Assembly: GCA_046760445.1 (NCBI GenBank)
Contig: JBHIEE010000002.1
Location: 1 to 62,058, forward strand
Reading direction: 5' to 3'
Source of the DNA: JBHIEE01 sp046760445
GTDB taxonomy: Bacteria; Acidobacteriota; Aminicenantia; JdFR-78
DNA length: 62,058 nucleotides
Positions within the stretch are counted from its first letter, which is position 1. Each line of letters begins with the position of its first letter. A program made the translations under genes and the position numbers. The notes below the pieces were generated by a model. The model had not been told where the DNA came from, ran no database searches, and saw only the letters and a list, made by a program, of their open reading frames with translations. Shown one piece after another: positions 42,164 to 49,629 of this stretch.

Positions 42164-43840
42164 ATGTCGAAACTATTTGTTTATCCGAAAAAGGGGGAGG
42201 TATTTTGTTTTCCTCTCAAAAAAGAAAAAATATCTATCGGGCGTTCCGCTGACAATGACATCTCCACTCCTGATCCATTTTGTTCAGGGCATCATGCCTT
42301 CATTTATCCTTCGGAAGTGGGATATGTGGTTCGAGATAATAACAGCAAAAATGGAACCTTTGTTAATGGCAAAAAAATTCAATCCGAGACCGAACTCAAG
42401 AAAGGAGATGAAATCCTTATTGGCTCAACAAGGATTGTCTTTGATAAGGAACTTTCGACAAATATTGAAGTTGTGGAGATTCCATCCCCCTCTGCAAATG
42501 TAAATACCATAATTCATCTTAAAGAGATTCTGAAGAAGCCCGATATCGAGACAACTTTGAAAGCTAATGCAACACCTTTTGATTTGGAAAGGATCAAATC
42601 AGAACATAAAGCTTTTTCCGTGTTAAGTGAAGTCAGTAAAACTCTTATTTCCCATAGGCCCCCAGAAGAACTCTTAGACCATATCATGGATTTAATTTGC
42701 CAGAATCTCCCTATGGACAGAGGGATTCTGATGCTAAAAGAAGGAAATCCTGCTCAATTAATTCCAAAAGTTGTTCGTATCAATAACAAGAACCTTAAGA
42801 ATCAGAAAATTCAGGTGAGTCAAAGCATAATCAATATGGCTGTTAATAAGCATTCGTCAGTCCTCACTTATGATGCCCAAGCTGATCCTCGTTTCAGGAC
42901 TAAGGAGAGCGTTATTAAATCCAACATCCATTCGGCAATGTGTGTTCCTTTATGGAATAACAAGGAAATTATAGGAATAGTCTATTCAGACCGGATATAT
43001 CTCCTTGACCGGTTTTCGGATGAAGATCTAAAACTGTTGACTCTCTTATCCAATTTGGCTGCGATCAAGATCGAAAATGCTAAGCTTATCGAGCAAGCCA
43101 TCGAGAAAGAAAAGATTGAAAAAGAGCTTGCGTTGGCTGCCCAGATTCAAAAAGACTTTCTTCCTAAAGAAGATCCTGAGTGCGAAAATTTTAAAATCGC
43201 TGGCTCCAACATCTCTTGTTATCATGTTGGTGGGGATTATTATGATTTTATCACTATCGATCCTTGTCGCTTAGGGATTATTATTGCTGATGTTTCTGGG
43301 AAAGGAATTAGTGCTTCCCTTCTCATGGCTTCTTTAAGAGCAGCTCTTCATTCAGAGGTTCATCCTCAATACAAGTTAGAGGAAATGGCGGCTAAATTGA
43401 GCAATTTCGTTCACCGCAGTTCTGCCCAAAATCGTTTTATAAGTTTTTTCTTTTGCGAATTAAACAATAAAAGTGGCGAGCTAAGATATATCAATGCTGG
43501 ACATAATCCTCCCCTTATCCTCGATAGAAAAGGGAAAATTCATCGTTTGAAAAGCTGCGGCTTGTGCTTGGGTATGTTTCCTTCTGTTACTTATGAAGCG
43601 AAAAAAGTCACTTTAAAAGCCGGTGATATGGCCCTTCTTTTTACAGATGGAATCACCGAAAGTCGGAATAAAGAAAAAGAAGAATTTAATGAGAAAAGAC
43701 TCATAAACCTCCTTAAAAAGCATTCTAAATTACCTGCCCAGAAACTTCTGGAAAAAATTTTTGATGAAATCAATTTATTCACCTCTGGTGCTGACCAAAT
43801 GGACGATATGACTCTCGTCATCATTAAAAGAATCTCTTAG
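42164..43840 (+). CDS. FHA-GAF-PP2C (SpoIIE/RsbU-type) phosphatase
   Basis: A 558-residue cytoplasmic phosphatase. FHA domain at about 5-100 with the phosphothreonine-binding residues GRSADNDIS, SGHHAF and NNSKNGTFVNG; GAF domain at about 150-305; PP2C/SpoIIE domain at about 330-556 with metal aspartates in HVGGDYYDF, IADVSGKGISASLLMA and LFTDGITESRN. It should dephosphorylate the STAS protein encoded two genes upstream; the FHA domain could be recruited by phosphothreonine made by the two PknB-type kinases nearby, and GAF could bind a small ligand. This links the Ser/Thr kinases with the partner switch. Last gene of its unit before the second kinase. Confidence 0.93.
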   Translation: MSKLFVYPKKGEVFCFPLKKEKISIGRSADNDISTPDPFCSGHHAFIYPSEVGYVVRDNNSKNGTFVNGKKIQSETELKKGDEILIGSTRIVFDKELSTNIEVVEIPSPSANVNTIIHLKEILKKPDIETTLKANATPFDLERIKSEHKAFSVLSEVSKTLISHRPPEELLDHIMDLICQNLPMDRGILMLKEGNPAQLIPKVVRINNKNLKNQKIQVSQSIINMAVNKHSSVLTYDAQADPRFRTKESVIKSNIHSAMCVPLWNNKEIIGIVYSDRIYLLDRFSDEDLKLLTLLSNLAAIKIENAKLIEQAIEKEKIEKELALAAQIQKDFLPKEDPECENFKIAGSNISCYHVGGDYYDFITIDPCRLGIIIADVSGKGISASLLMASLRAALHSEVHPQYKLEEMAAKLSNFVHRSSAQNRFISFFFCELNNKSGELRYINAGHNPPLILDRKGKIHRLKSCGLCLGMFPSVTYEAKKVTLKAGDMALLFTDGITESRNKEKEEFNEKRLINLLKKHSKLPAQKLLEKIFDEINLFTSGADQMDDMTLVIIKRIS

Positions 43841-43864
43841 CAATCCAAGCAGGAGATGTGCTCT

Positions 43865-43960
43865 ATGATTGGCAAAACCATCTCCCATTGCAAACTCCTC
43901 GAAAAACTTGACAGAGGAGGGATGCTGGGTAAGATCTACCAAGAGAAAGGCAGGAGCTCA
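43865..43960 (+). pseudogene. Truncated N-terminus of a Ser/Thr kinase
   Basis: The frame MIGKTISHCKLLEKLDRGGM is the usual start of a PknB-like kinase without zinc ribbon (glycine loop with a mutated first Gly). It degenerates within 30 codons, where the duplicated upstream block of the next kinase begins. It is a leftover of an older kinase gene broken by the duplication. Confidence 0.6.
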
Positions 43961-44322
43961 TTTCAGGTATTAATCCCATCATATACCCCTGGAGAGAATC
44001 AGCATAAGATAAACTGGTCTTGGGGATGCGATACCAATTAAAGCATTTTTTTAGTTATTAAATTTGACTATTTTCTTATTAAATAATATTATATTGTCAA
44101 ACAAGCAAAAGGAACAATGAATTATGAAATGCCCTAAATGTCATTTTGAAAATCCCGCTGATACCCGTTTTTGCAACAACTGTGCAACACCACTTCAACC
44201 CTCAGAGGAAATCTCTATTTCTCAGACGAAGACTCTCCAAATACCCATGAAAGAGATAACCATTGGAAGCACTTTTGCTGGAAGGTACCAAGTCATTGAA
44301 GAGCTTGGGAGAGGGGGCATGG
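43953..44322. repeat. Duplicated promoter and N-terminal module, copy 2
   Basis: Matches 29299-29668 with scattered differences, from GGAGCTCATTTCAGG through the promoter, start codon, zinc ribbon and linker to the glycine loop. The left edge lies inside a broken kinase gene. Confidence 0.75.
44064..44092 (+). promoter_or_regulatory. Promoter of kinase gene, copy 2
   Basis: TTGACT (44064-44069) and TATTAT (44087-44092), spacer 17 bp as in copy 1. Confidence 0.65.
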
Positions 44323-46898
44323 GCGTGGTCTACAAAGCCAAGGACAATAAACTTAAACGCACCGTCGCATTGAAATTTCTCACACCCAAAGCCTTGGGAA
44401 GTGAGGAGGAAAAAACGCGTTTTGTGCATGAGGCGCAAGCTGCCGCAGCATTGGATCATCCTAACATTTGTACAGTCTACGAAATTGATGAAGCTGAAGA
44501 GCCTGCCCCGGTGGGCAGGCAAACCTTCATTGCGATGGCTTATATCAAAGGTCAAAGTCTAAAAGAGAAGATCGAATCAGGCCCCCTGAAACTGGATGAA
44601 GCGCTGGACATTGCCATACAGGTTGCAGAGGGCTTGCAGGAGGCACATGAGAAAAGGATCGTTCACCGAGACATCAAAAGTACCAACATTATGGTAACAG
44701 AGAAAGGTCAGGCAAAGATAATGGATTTTGGGTTAGCCAAGTTAGCTGAGGGAACGAAGCTTACCAAGGCGGCAACGATCATGGGTACGGTGGCATACAT
44801 GTCGCCGGAGCAGGTGAGGGGGGAAACGGTCGATCACCGCACGGACATCTGGTCGCTGGGTGTTGTGTTGCATGAGATGGTCACCGGGCAATTGCCCTTC
44901 AAAGGGGAGTATGAGCAGGCGGTGATGTATTCGATTTTGAATGAAGGTTCAGAGCCGTTGACAAGCGTGCGAAGTGGCATACCATTGGAGTTTGAAAGAA
45001 TCGTAAACAAGTGCTTGGAGAAGGACCCAACCGAGCGCTACCAGACTACCGCCGACTTGAAAGCAGACCTGAAGCGTTTGAAGCGCGACATAAGTTCAGG
45101 AAAGGCTGCTGTCCACATCGCAACGGCTGCCGTACCGCATCCTTTCCAGCGGCTTCTGCGTAAGACTGCTGTCCCCCTTACCGGGGTGATTATAGCAATG
45201 CTATTGTTATTGCTGCTGTCCTCAAACCGAAGAGCTGTAAAGAAGTGGTTGGGTTTTGAGGCGATACCTGCTGAGAAGCATCTTGCAGTGCTCCCCTTCA
45301 CCATTGTAGGCGGTGACTCAGAAGACCAGGCTTTTTGTGACGGCCTGGTGGAAACTTTTACCAGTAAGCTCACCCAACTGGAGCGCTTCCAAGGGTCGCT
45401 ATGGGTCGTGCCCGCGAGTGAGGTACGTGAACGGGGAATTACCAGCGTTAGCGAAGCCAGGAGGGCTTTTGGGGTCAATCTGGTTGTAACCGAAAGTATG
45501 CAACGCATAGATGACATGCTTCAGTTGACGTTGAACCTCGTTGATACGAAGACTCTGCGCCAACTGAGATCCGAAGTTATCAAAGGTGGTATTAACAATC
45601 TTTCTGATATGCATAACAATGCCGTCATCAAACTGGTCGGGATCCTAGACATAGAATTACAACCACAAACGAGTAGGGTATTAACCACTGGAGGCCCCAC
45701 TGTACCGGACGTTTCCGAATTATATGTGAAAGCCCGCGGTTACATGCAACGCTACGAGAAGGAGGAAAATCTCGACACTGCAATTAGCTTGTTTAAGCGA
45801 GCGATTGATAAAGATTCTTCTTATGCCTTGGCCTATGCAGGATTGGGGGAAGCCTATTGGCGCAAGTACAAACTTACGAAAGACCCCAACTGGGTTAAAA
45901 TAGCTCAATCATATTGTAACCGTGCAATTCAGCTCAGTGAAAGTTTGGCGCCAGTCCATGTCACGCTCGGAATCATTTATAGAGATACTGGTCGATATGA
46001 GGACGCCATTAAAGAATTTCAGCAGGCATTATTGCTTGATCCTGTAAACTCTGATGCTCACCGAGAATTAGCTTCGGCCTATGAGAAGCTCGGAAAACTA
46101 GAAAAAGCAGAAGCGACATATAAAAAAGCTATTGAATTGAGGCCAAGTTATTGGGCGGGTTACAGCTATCTAGGCGTTTTTTATTACTTCCAAGGCCGCT
46201 ACACTGAGGCAGAAAAAATGTTCCTCAAGGTTACGGAATTAACGCCGGACAATATTCGTGGTTATAATCTTTTGGGGGCTGTCTACCTTCAAATGGGTCG
46301 AATTGATTTGGCAACGGCAATGTTAAAAAAATCCCTCGCCATCAAACCTGATGCGGTCACCTACTCCAATTTGGGTACTTTATACTTTTATCAACGCAGG
46401 TATGCCGACGCCACGGCTATGTATGAAGAGGCGATCAAGTTGGGAGAGAATAGATATACGATTTGGGGGAATCTGGCTGATACTTACCGATACATGCCTG
46501 GATATTCGGAAAAGGAACGGGAAGCTTATCAACGCGCCATTCAATTAGCTGAGAAAGAACTGGAAATTAATCCTAAAGATGCCCACCTTCATGGAAATTT
46601 AGCCTTCTATTACGCAATATTAGGAAACCATAAAAATGCACTGACTAAAATCTCCAAGGCTCGAAAATTGGCGCCAAATGATGTATGGGTTCTCCGCAAA
46701 TGCGTCCAGGTCTTTGAACTCGCCAATCAACGCGACCAAGCACTTCAAGCTCTCGAAGAATTTATTAAACGAGGCGGCTCCATAGACGAAGTTCATAAAG
46801 ACCCTGATCTTTCTGAACTCCGTAAAGATCCTCTTTACCAACAATTGGTCATGAAAGAAGAATCCACTGTATTTGATTCTCCCGATATAAACAAATGA
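44124..46898 (+). CDS. Zinc-ribbon Ser/Thr kinase with TolB/FlgO-like and TPR domains
   Basis: A 924-residue kinase. Zinc ribbon Cys3, Cys6, Cys17, Cys20; kinase domain about 55-330 with glycine loop LGRGGMGVV, Lys84, HRD 181-183 and DFG 201-203, all catalytic residues kept; transmembrane segment near 350-370; a TolB-N/FlgO-like domain (KHLAVLPFTIVGGDSEDQAF onward, to about 515); then nine or so TPR units to the C-terminus. Seven extra residues (126-132, EPAPVGR) in the kinase N-lobe are coded by a perfect palindrome. Its zinc ribbon and promoter match the kinase at 29 kb, but the kinase domain belongs to a different subfamily. It follows the PP2C gene and may feed phosphothreonine to the FHA domain. 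Confidence 0.92.
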   Translation: MKCPKCHFENPADTRFCNNCATPLQPSEEISISQTKTLQIPMKEITIGSTFAGRYQVIEELGRGGMGVVYKAKDNKLKRTVALKFLTPKALGSEEEKTRFVHEAQAAAALDHPNICTVYEIDEAEEPAPVGRQTFIAMAYIKGQSLKEKIESGPLKLDEALDIAIQVAEGLQEAHEKRIVHRDIKSTNIMVTEKGQAKIMDFGLAKLAEGTKLTKAATIMGTVAYMSPEQVRGETVDHRTDIWSLGVVLHEMVTGQLPFKGEYEQAVMYSILNEGSEPLTSVRSGIPLEFERIVNKCLEKDPTERYQTTADLKADLKRLKRDISSGKAAVHIATAAVPHPFQRLLRKTAVPLTGVIIAMLLLLLLSSNRRAVKKWLGFEAIPAEKHLAVLPFTIVGGDSEDQAFCDGLVETFTSKLTQLERFQGSLWVVPASEVRERGITSVSEARRAFGVNLVVTESMQRIDDMLQLTLNLVDTKTLRQLRSEVIKGGINNLSDMHNNAVIKLVGILDIELQPQTSRVLTTGGPTVPDVSELYVKARGYMQRYEKEENLDTAISLFKRAIDKDSSYALAYAGLGEAYWRKYKLTKDPNWVKIAQSYCNRAIQLSESLAPVHVTLGIIYRDTGRYEDAIKEFQQALLLDPVNSDAHRELASAYEKLGKLEKAEATYKKAIELRPSYWAGYSYLGVFYYFQGRYTEAEKMFLKVTELTPDNIRGYNLLGAVYLQMGRIDLATAMLKKSLAIKPDAVTYSNLGTLYFYQRRYADATAMYEEAIKLGENRYTIWGNLADTYRYMPGYSEKEREAYQRAIQLAEKELEINPKDAHLHGNLAFYYAILGNHKNALTKISKARKLAPNDVWVLRKCVQVFELANQRDQALQALEEFIKRGGSIDEVHKDPDLSELRKDPLYQQLVMKEESTVFDSPDINK
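44501..44520. repeat. Perfect palindrome inside the kinase coding sequence
   Basis: GCCTGCCC-CGGT-GGGCAGGC, an 8-bp stem with a 4-base loop, far more GC-rich than its context. With one flanking base it amounts to 21 bases, so it keeps the reading frame and adds seven codons. Confidence 0.75.
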
Positions 46899-46992
46899 CA
46901 AAACAAAATATAGCTAACTATTTAAATTAACATAATTAAACTGACCTTTATCGTCAGACAACATTGGGATAAAGGAAGGGGAAGGAGGTAAC

Positions 46993-47307
46993 ATGTCAAA
47001 TCATAATCATACCATTAAAATTTTTGTGGACGATGCTGGGAACATTTCTTACGACTTTCCCAGCCTTAGGTTAAAACGGGGGGATACCATTGAATGGGTT
47101 TGTACAAACGAATATACTTTTACTGTTCATATGGGTTGGGGTACACCTCTTGGTAAAGGGCGTAGCCAAACATCTCAAAAAGGTATAATCCGCGAGACAG
47201 TCCGAGAAAATGCACTGAATGGTCGCTATAAATATTTTGTTGCTGTTTATGATAAAAAAAGAGATAAAATCTGGACCGACGATCCTGAGCTTATCATCGA
47301 ACCCTAA
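46993..47307 (+). CDS. Cupredoxin-like small protein, function unknown
   Basis: A 104-residue protein without a signal peptide. Its strands and turns (HTIKIFVDDAGNISYDFPSLRLKRGDTIEWVCTNEYTFTVHMG in outline, then YFVAVYDKKRDKIWTDDPELII) resemble the cupredoxin-type beta sandwich in which a region after 'GDTIEW' precedes a His ligand; here His is present in TVHMG but the Cys/Met ligand set is not clear, so metal binding is uncertain. GGAGG lies six bases before the ATG. It follows the kinase gene by 94 bp on the same strand and may be its last operon member. Confidence 0.6.
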   Translation: MSNHNHTIKIFVDDAGNISYDFPSLRLKRGDTIEWVCTNEYTFTVHMGWGTPLGKGRSQTSQKGIIRETVRENALNGRYKYFVAVYDKKRDKIWTDDPELIIEP

Positions 47308-47344
47308 ACAAGAGCAAACTGCAATAGCTAAGAGGATGCTGCCA

Positions 47345-47737
47345 CCGTTGCACTAAGGATGACCTTTAGGTATTTGTTCACTGTGCACGACAGCTTTAAC
47401 TCCTGTTTGCGGCGTATCTGTCGAGACTCCAGGGCACCCGTCTGGGCAATCGTGCCGCAGCCGTGCGATAAACCATGGATCTTGAGTAGCCGGGCAGCAC
47501 GTCAGAGGCGAGCGCCCTGGACCGGTTACATTGCACGGAGCGTGCCCAGCGCAAGGAGCCCGGATACGTAGGCACTCGAGCAGTCCCAATAGCGACGTGG
47601 TAGAGAGAATCATTAATCACCTGAAATTGCATTTTATTGCTGAAAGACTTTCTCCACTTTCAGATTATCTTTTCTCAAAAGTAGCTGAAATCAGAAGTAA
47701 TTATATCTGTTTAAAGAAATGTTTTAATAGAATGTAG
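47345..47737 (+). pseudogene. GC-rich degenerate stretch, possible transposase C-terminus remnant
   Basis: This block is much more GC-rich than its surroundings up to about 47590 and has no long frame. Near 47600-47690 one frame reads SDVVERIINHLKLHFIAERLSPL, which resembles the C-terminal end of IS91-type transposases (a VIDRILNHLKLTF-like motif). Stops interrupt it upstream. I read it as a decayed insertion element; the assignment is tentative. Between 47308 and 47344, and 47738 and 47775, nothing else is seen. Confidence 0.35.
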
Positions 47738-47775
47738 CATAATTAATTATTTCACGCGTATGTTATTTCCTGCCC

Positions 47776-47829
47776 AGCGCCGGTCTTACAAACCGGGGGT
47801 CACTGGTTCAAATCCAGTACTGGCCACCA
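47776..47829 (+). pseudogene. 5'-truncated tRNA-Val (UAC)
   Basis: The anticodon arm (CCGGT-CTTACAA-ACCGG, anticodon TAC), a five-base variable loop, the T-arm (ACTGG-TTCAAAT-CCAGT) and the acceptor 3' strand ACTGGCC with encoded CCA are all intact. The matching 5' acceptor strand GGCCAGT and most of the D-arm are missing; upstream DNA is unrelated. It cannot fold as a tRNA and probably marks an insertion boundary. Confidence 0.8.
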
Positions 47830-47835
47830 ATCCTT

Positions 47836-47890
47836 GGTAACTGGTAAATAGTAATTGGTAACTGGGAATTGGAAAATGGGAATTGGGAAT
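47836..47890. repeat. TTGGTAACTGG-type short repeats
   Basis: Several imperfect copies of TTGGTAACTGG/AATTGGGAATTGG follow the tRNA fragment, of the same word class as the other intergenic repeats of the window. Confidence 0.5.
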
Positions 47891-48022
47891 TAATGAAATT
47901 TTGTTTTTCTGCTTTTTGAAGTAAATCTTTGTTTTAGTTATATACAAAAGCATTAACTCTGCCAATTTTTTTAGAATACGTCAAGTTGACAAGCCATACT
48001 AAGATTTATATACTTTCACAAA

Positions 48023-48907
48023 ATGAGAATAAAACTCATAGTAAATCCCAGTTCTGGAAAGACAAAGGTAAAGAGATACCTGCCGACTATAGAAAAGATG
48101 CTTTCAAAAGAGAATTGGGTAGAGAGAAATTTTACCTCTAAATCCAACGATGCCTTCAATTTTACCTATGGAATGAACCCTGATAATTTCGACCTTATAG
48201 TTATAGCAGGCGGGGATGGGACCTTGAATGGGGCGATAAACGGTATGCTTAAGGCAAATTATTCGCTTCCCATAGGATTTATCCCCCTTGGAACCAGTAA
48301 TGTTTTTGCCCTCTGTAGTGGCATCCCTTTTGACCCTGTTGAAGCATGTAATACAATTTTAAAAAGAAGAACAAAAAGGGTCGACCTAGGTAAAATAAAT
48401 TCTGAGGATGGGATTAAATATTTCACATTTGTTGCGGGGACTGGGTTTGATAGTCTTGTAGTTAAAGAATTCAACTGGAATCTGAAAAAGATTTTTGGAG
48501 GGGTGATGGCTCATGTATTTTCGGCCATTTATGAACTTGCAAAATTAGACTTGCCAGAATTGAACATAGAAGCTGACGGCACTTTATATAAAGGTTACCA
48601 GGTTATTATCTCAAATGGAAAATATTATGGGGTGTCTTCCGTCATGGCTCCAGAAGCAGATATGTTTGATGGATATCTCGATTTAGTAATATTCAAAAAC
48701 AACAAGAAAAGAGATTTGATCAAGTACTTTTTGGCGCTTGGAATGGGTAAACATACAGACCTTGAAGATGTTAAATACTTCAAGGCAAAAAATATAAAGG
48801 TGGAAAGTAAGAAAACCTCATGGGTTCAAATCGATGGAGAAATTGGAGGCAAACTTCCTCAAAAATTTTCGGTGGTTTCAGGTGGATTGGAGGTGATACT
48901 TCCTTAA
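48023..48907 (+). CDS. Diacylglycerol kinase family lipid kinase
   Basis: A 294-residue soluble or peripheral enzyme of the DagK/YegS/sphingosine-kinase catalytic family. The nucleotide-binding GGDGT is at 63-67 (IVIAGGDGTLNGAING), followed by PLGTSNVFA, and a C-terminal beta domain with DGYLDLVIFK and VQIDGEIGG. It phosphorylates a lipid such as diacylglycerol, ceramide or a long-chain base. It is first of a tight three-gene unit: one base separates it from the CPBP gene. The linked SDR gene (3-beta-HSD-like) makes a lipid-modification pathway plausible. Confidence 0.9.
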   Translation: MRIKLIVNPSSGKTKVKRYLPTIEKMLSKENWVERNFTSKSNDAFNFTYGMNPDNFDLIVIAGGDGTLNGAINGMLKANYSLPIGFIPLGTSNVFALCSGIPFDPVEACNTILKRRTKRVDLGKINSEDGIKYFTFVAGTGFDSLVVKEFNWNLKKIFGGVMAHVFSAIYELAKLDLPELNIEADGTLYKGYQVIISNGKYYGVSSVMAPEADMFDGYLDLVIFKNNKKRDLIKYFLALGMGKHTDLEDVKYFKAKNIKVESKKTSWVQIDGEIGGKLPQKFSVVSGGLEVILP

Positions 48908-48908
48908 A

Positions 48909-49628
48909 ATGAGATTTAAAGAGATTATAAAAGAGGGGAACTTTAAAGAAAAATTGATACTTTTAAGTATCCCTGTAATTTTGACAGTTTATATTTATCA
49001 TGGCATGCCATCAAGTTTTGCCAACTTTTTCCCTTCATTTTCTGCTTCTACGCTATTTTCTGATTTTTACAGTCATATTTATCAGTTTATAAGTGTTTTT
49101 ATTCTTCTCTTCCTCTTCCCCGCATTTATCGTGAAGTTTATATTTAAAGAAAGGTTGAAAAATTATGGATTTTCGCTCGGCGATAAAAAATATGGATTTA
49201 AATTTGTCCTATTTACGATTCCATTTGTCATCTTTCCAATCATATGGTTTGCATCGAACATGGCGAATATTCAAGCAGAATACCCAATGTCGAAAAGTAT
49301 GCTCACCTCAACAGGCTATATCGCAATTTATGAATTTTTTTACATCTTTTACTACTTTGGATGGGAGTTTTTTTTCAGAGGATATATTTTATTTGGACTG
49401 AGAGAAAGATTTGGAAATTTTTACTCTATACTGATTCAAACTATCCCTTCAGTGCTTCTCCATATAGGAAAACCTGAAGGTGAAACTATAGGAGCTATCA
49501 TCGTTGGAATTGGCTTTGGATATCTGGCTTTAAGAACAAAGTCAATTTTCTGGCCATTTTTGATTCATCTTTTTTGTGGAGTCGTCTTAGACATTTTTAT
49601 CATTATTCAAACGATAATAACAGCTTAA
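48909..49628 (+). CDS. CPBP family intramembrane metalloprotease, divergent
   Basis: A 239-residue polytopic protein. CPBP motifs are GWEFFFRGYI (Glu153, Arg157; only one Glu of the usual pair), VLLHIGKP and FLIHLFCG, so histidines are present. The fold matches Rce1-type proteases, though the single glutamate weakens certainty about activity. It lies between a lipid kinase and an SDR gene, each separated by one base, so the three are translated together. A role in processing prenyl or lipid-modified proteins would fit but is unproven. Confidence 0.78.
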   Translation: MRFKEIIKEGNFKEKLILLSIPVILTVYIYHGMPSSFANFFPSFSASTLFSDFYSHIYQFISVFILLFLFPAFIVKFIFKERLKNYGFSLGDKKYGFKFVLFTIPFVIFPIIWFASNMANIQAEYPMSKSMLTSTGYIAIYEFFYIFYYFGWEFFFRGYILFGLRERFGNFYSILIQTIPSVLLHIGKPEGETIGAIIVGIGFGYLALRTKSIFWPFLIHLFCGVVLDIFIIIQTIITA

Positions 49629-49629
49629 A

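Noticed and set aside
45038..45517. 159-codon minus-strand frame in the second kinase
   Set aside because: It lies fully inside a well-supported kinase gene and has no start signal or known domain.
47353..47613. Two overlapping minus-strand frames in the GC-rich block
   Set aside because: They are mirror frames of GC-rich debris, with no start signals and no protein-like motifs.
47776..47829. A working tRNA-Val
   Set aside because: The 5' acceptor strand and most of the D-arm are absent, so it cannot fold or be charged.
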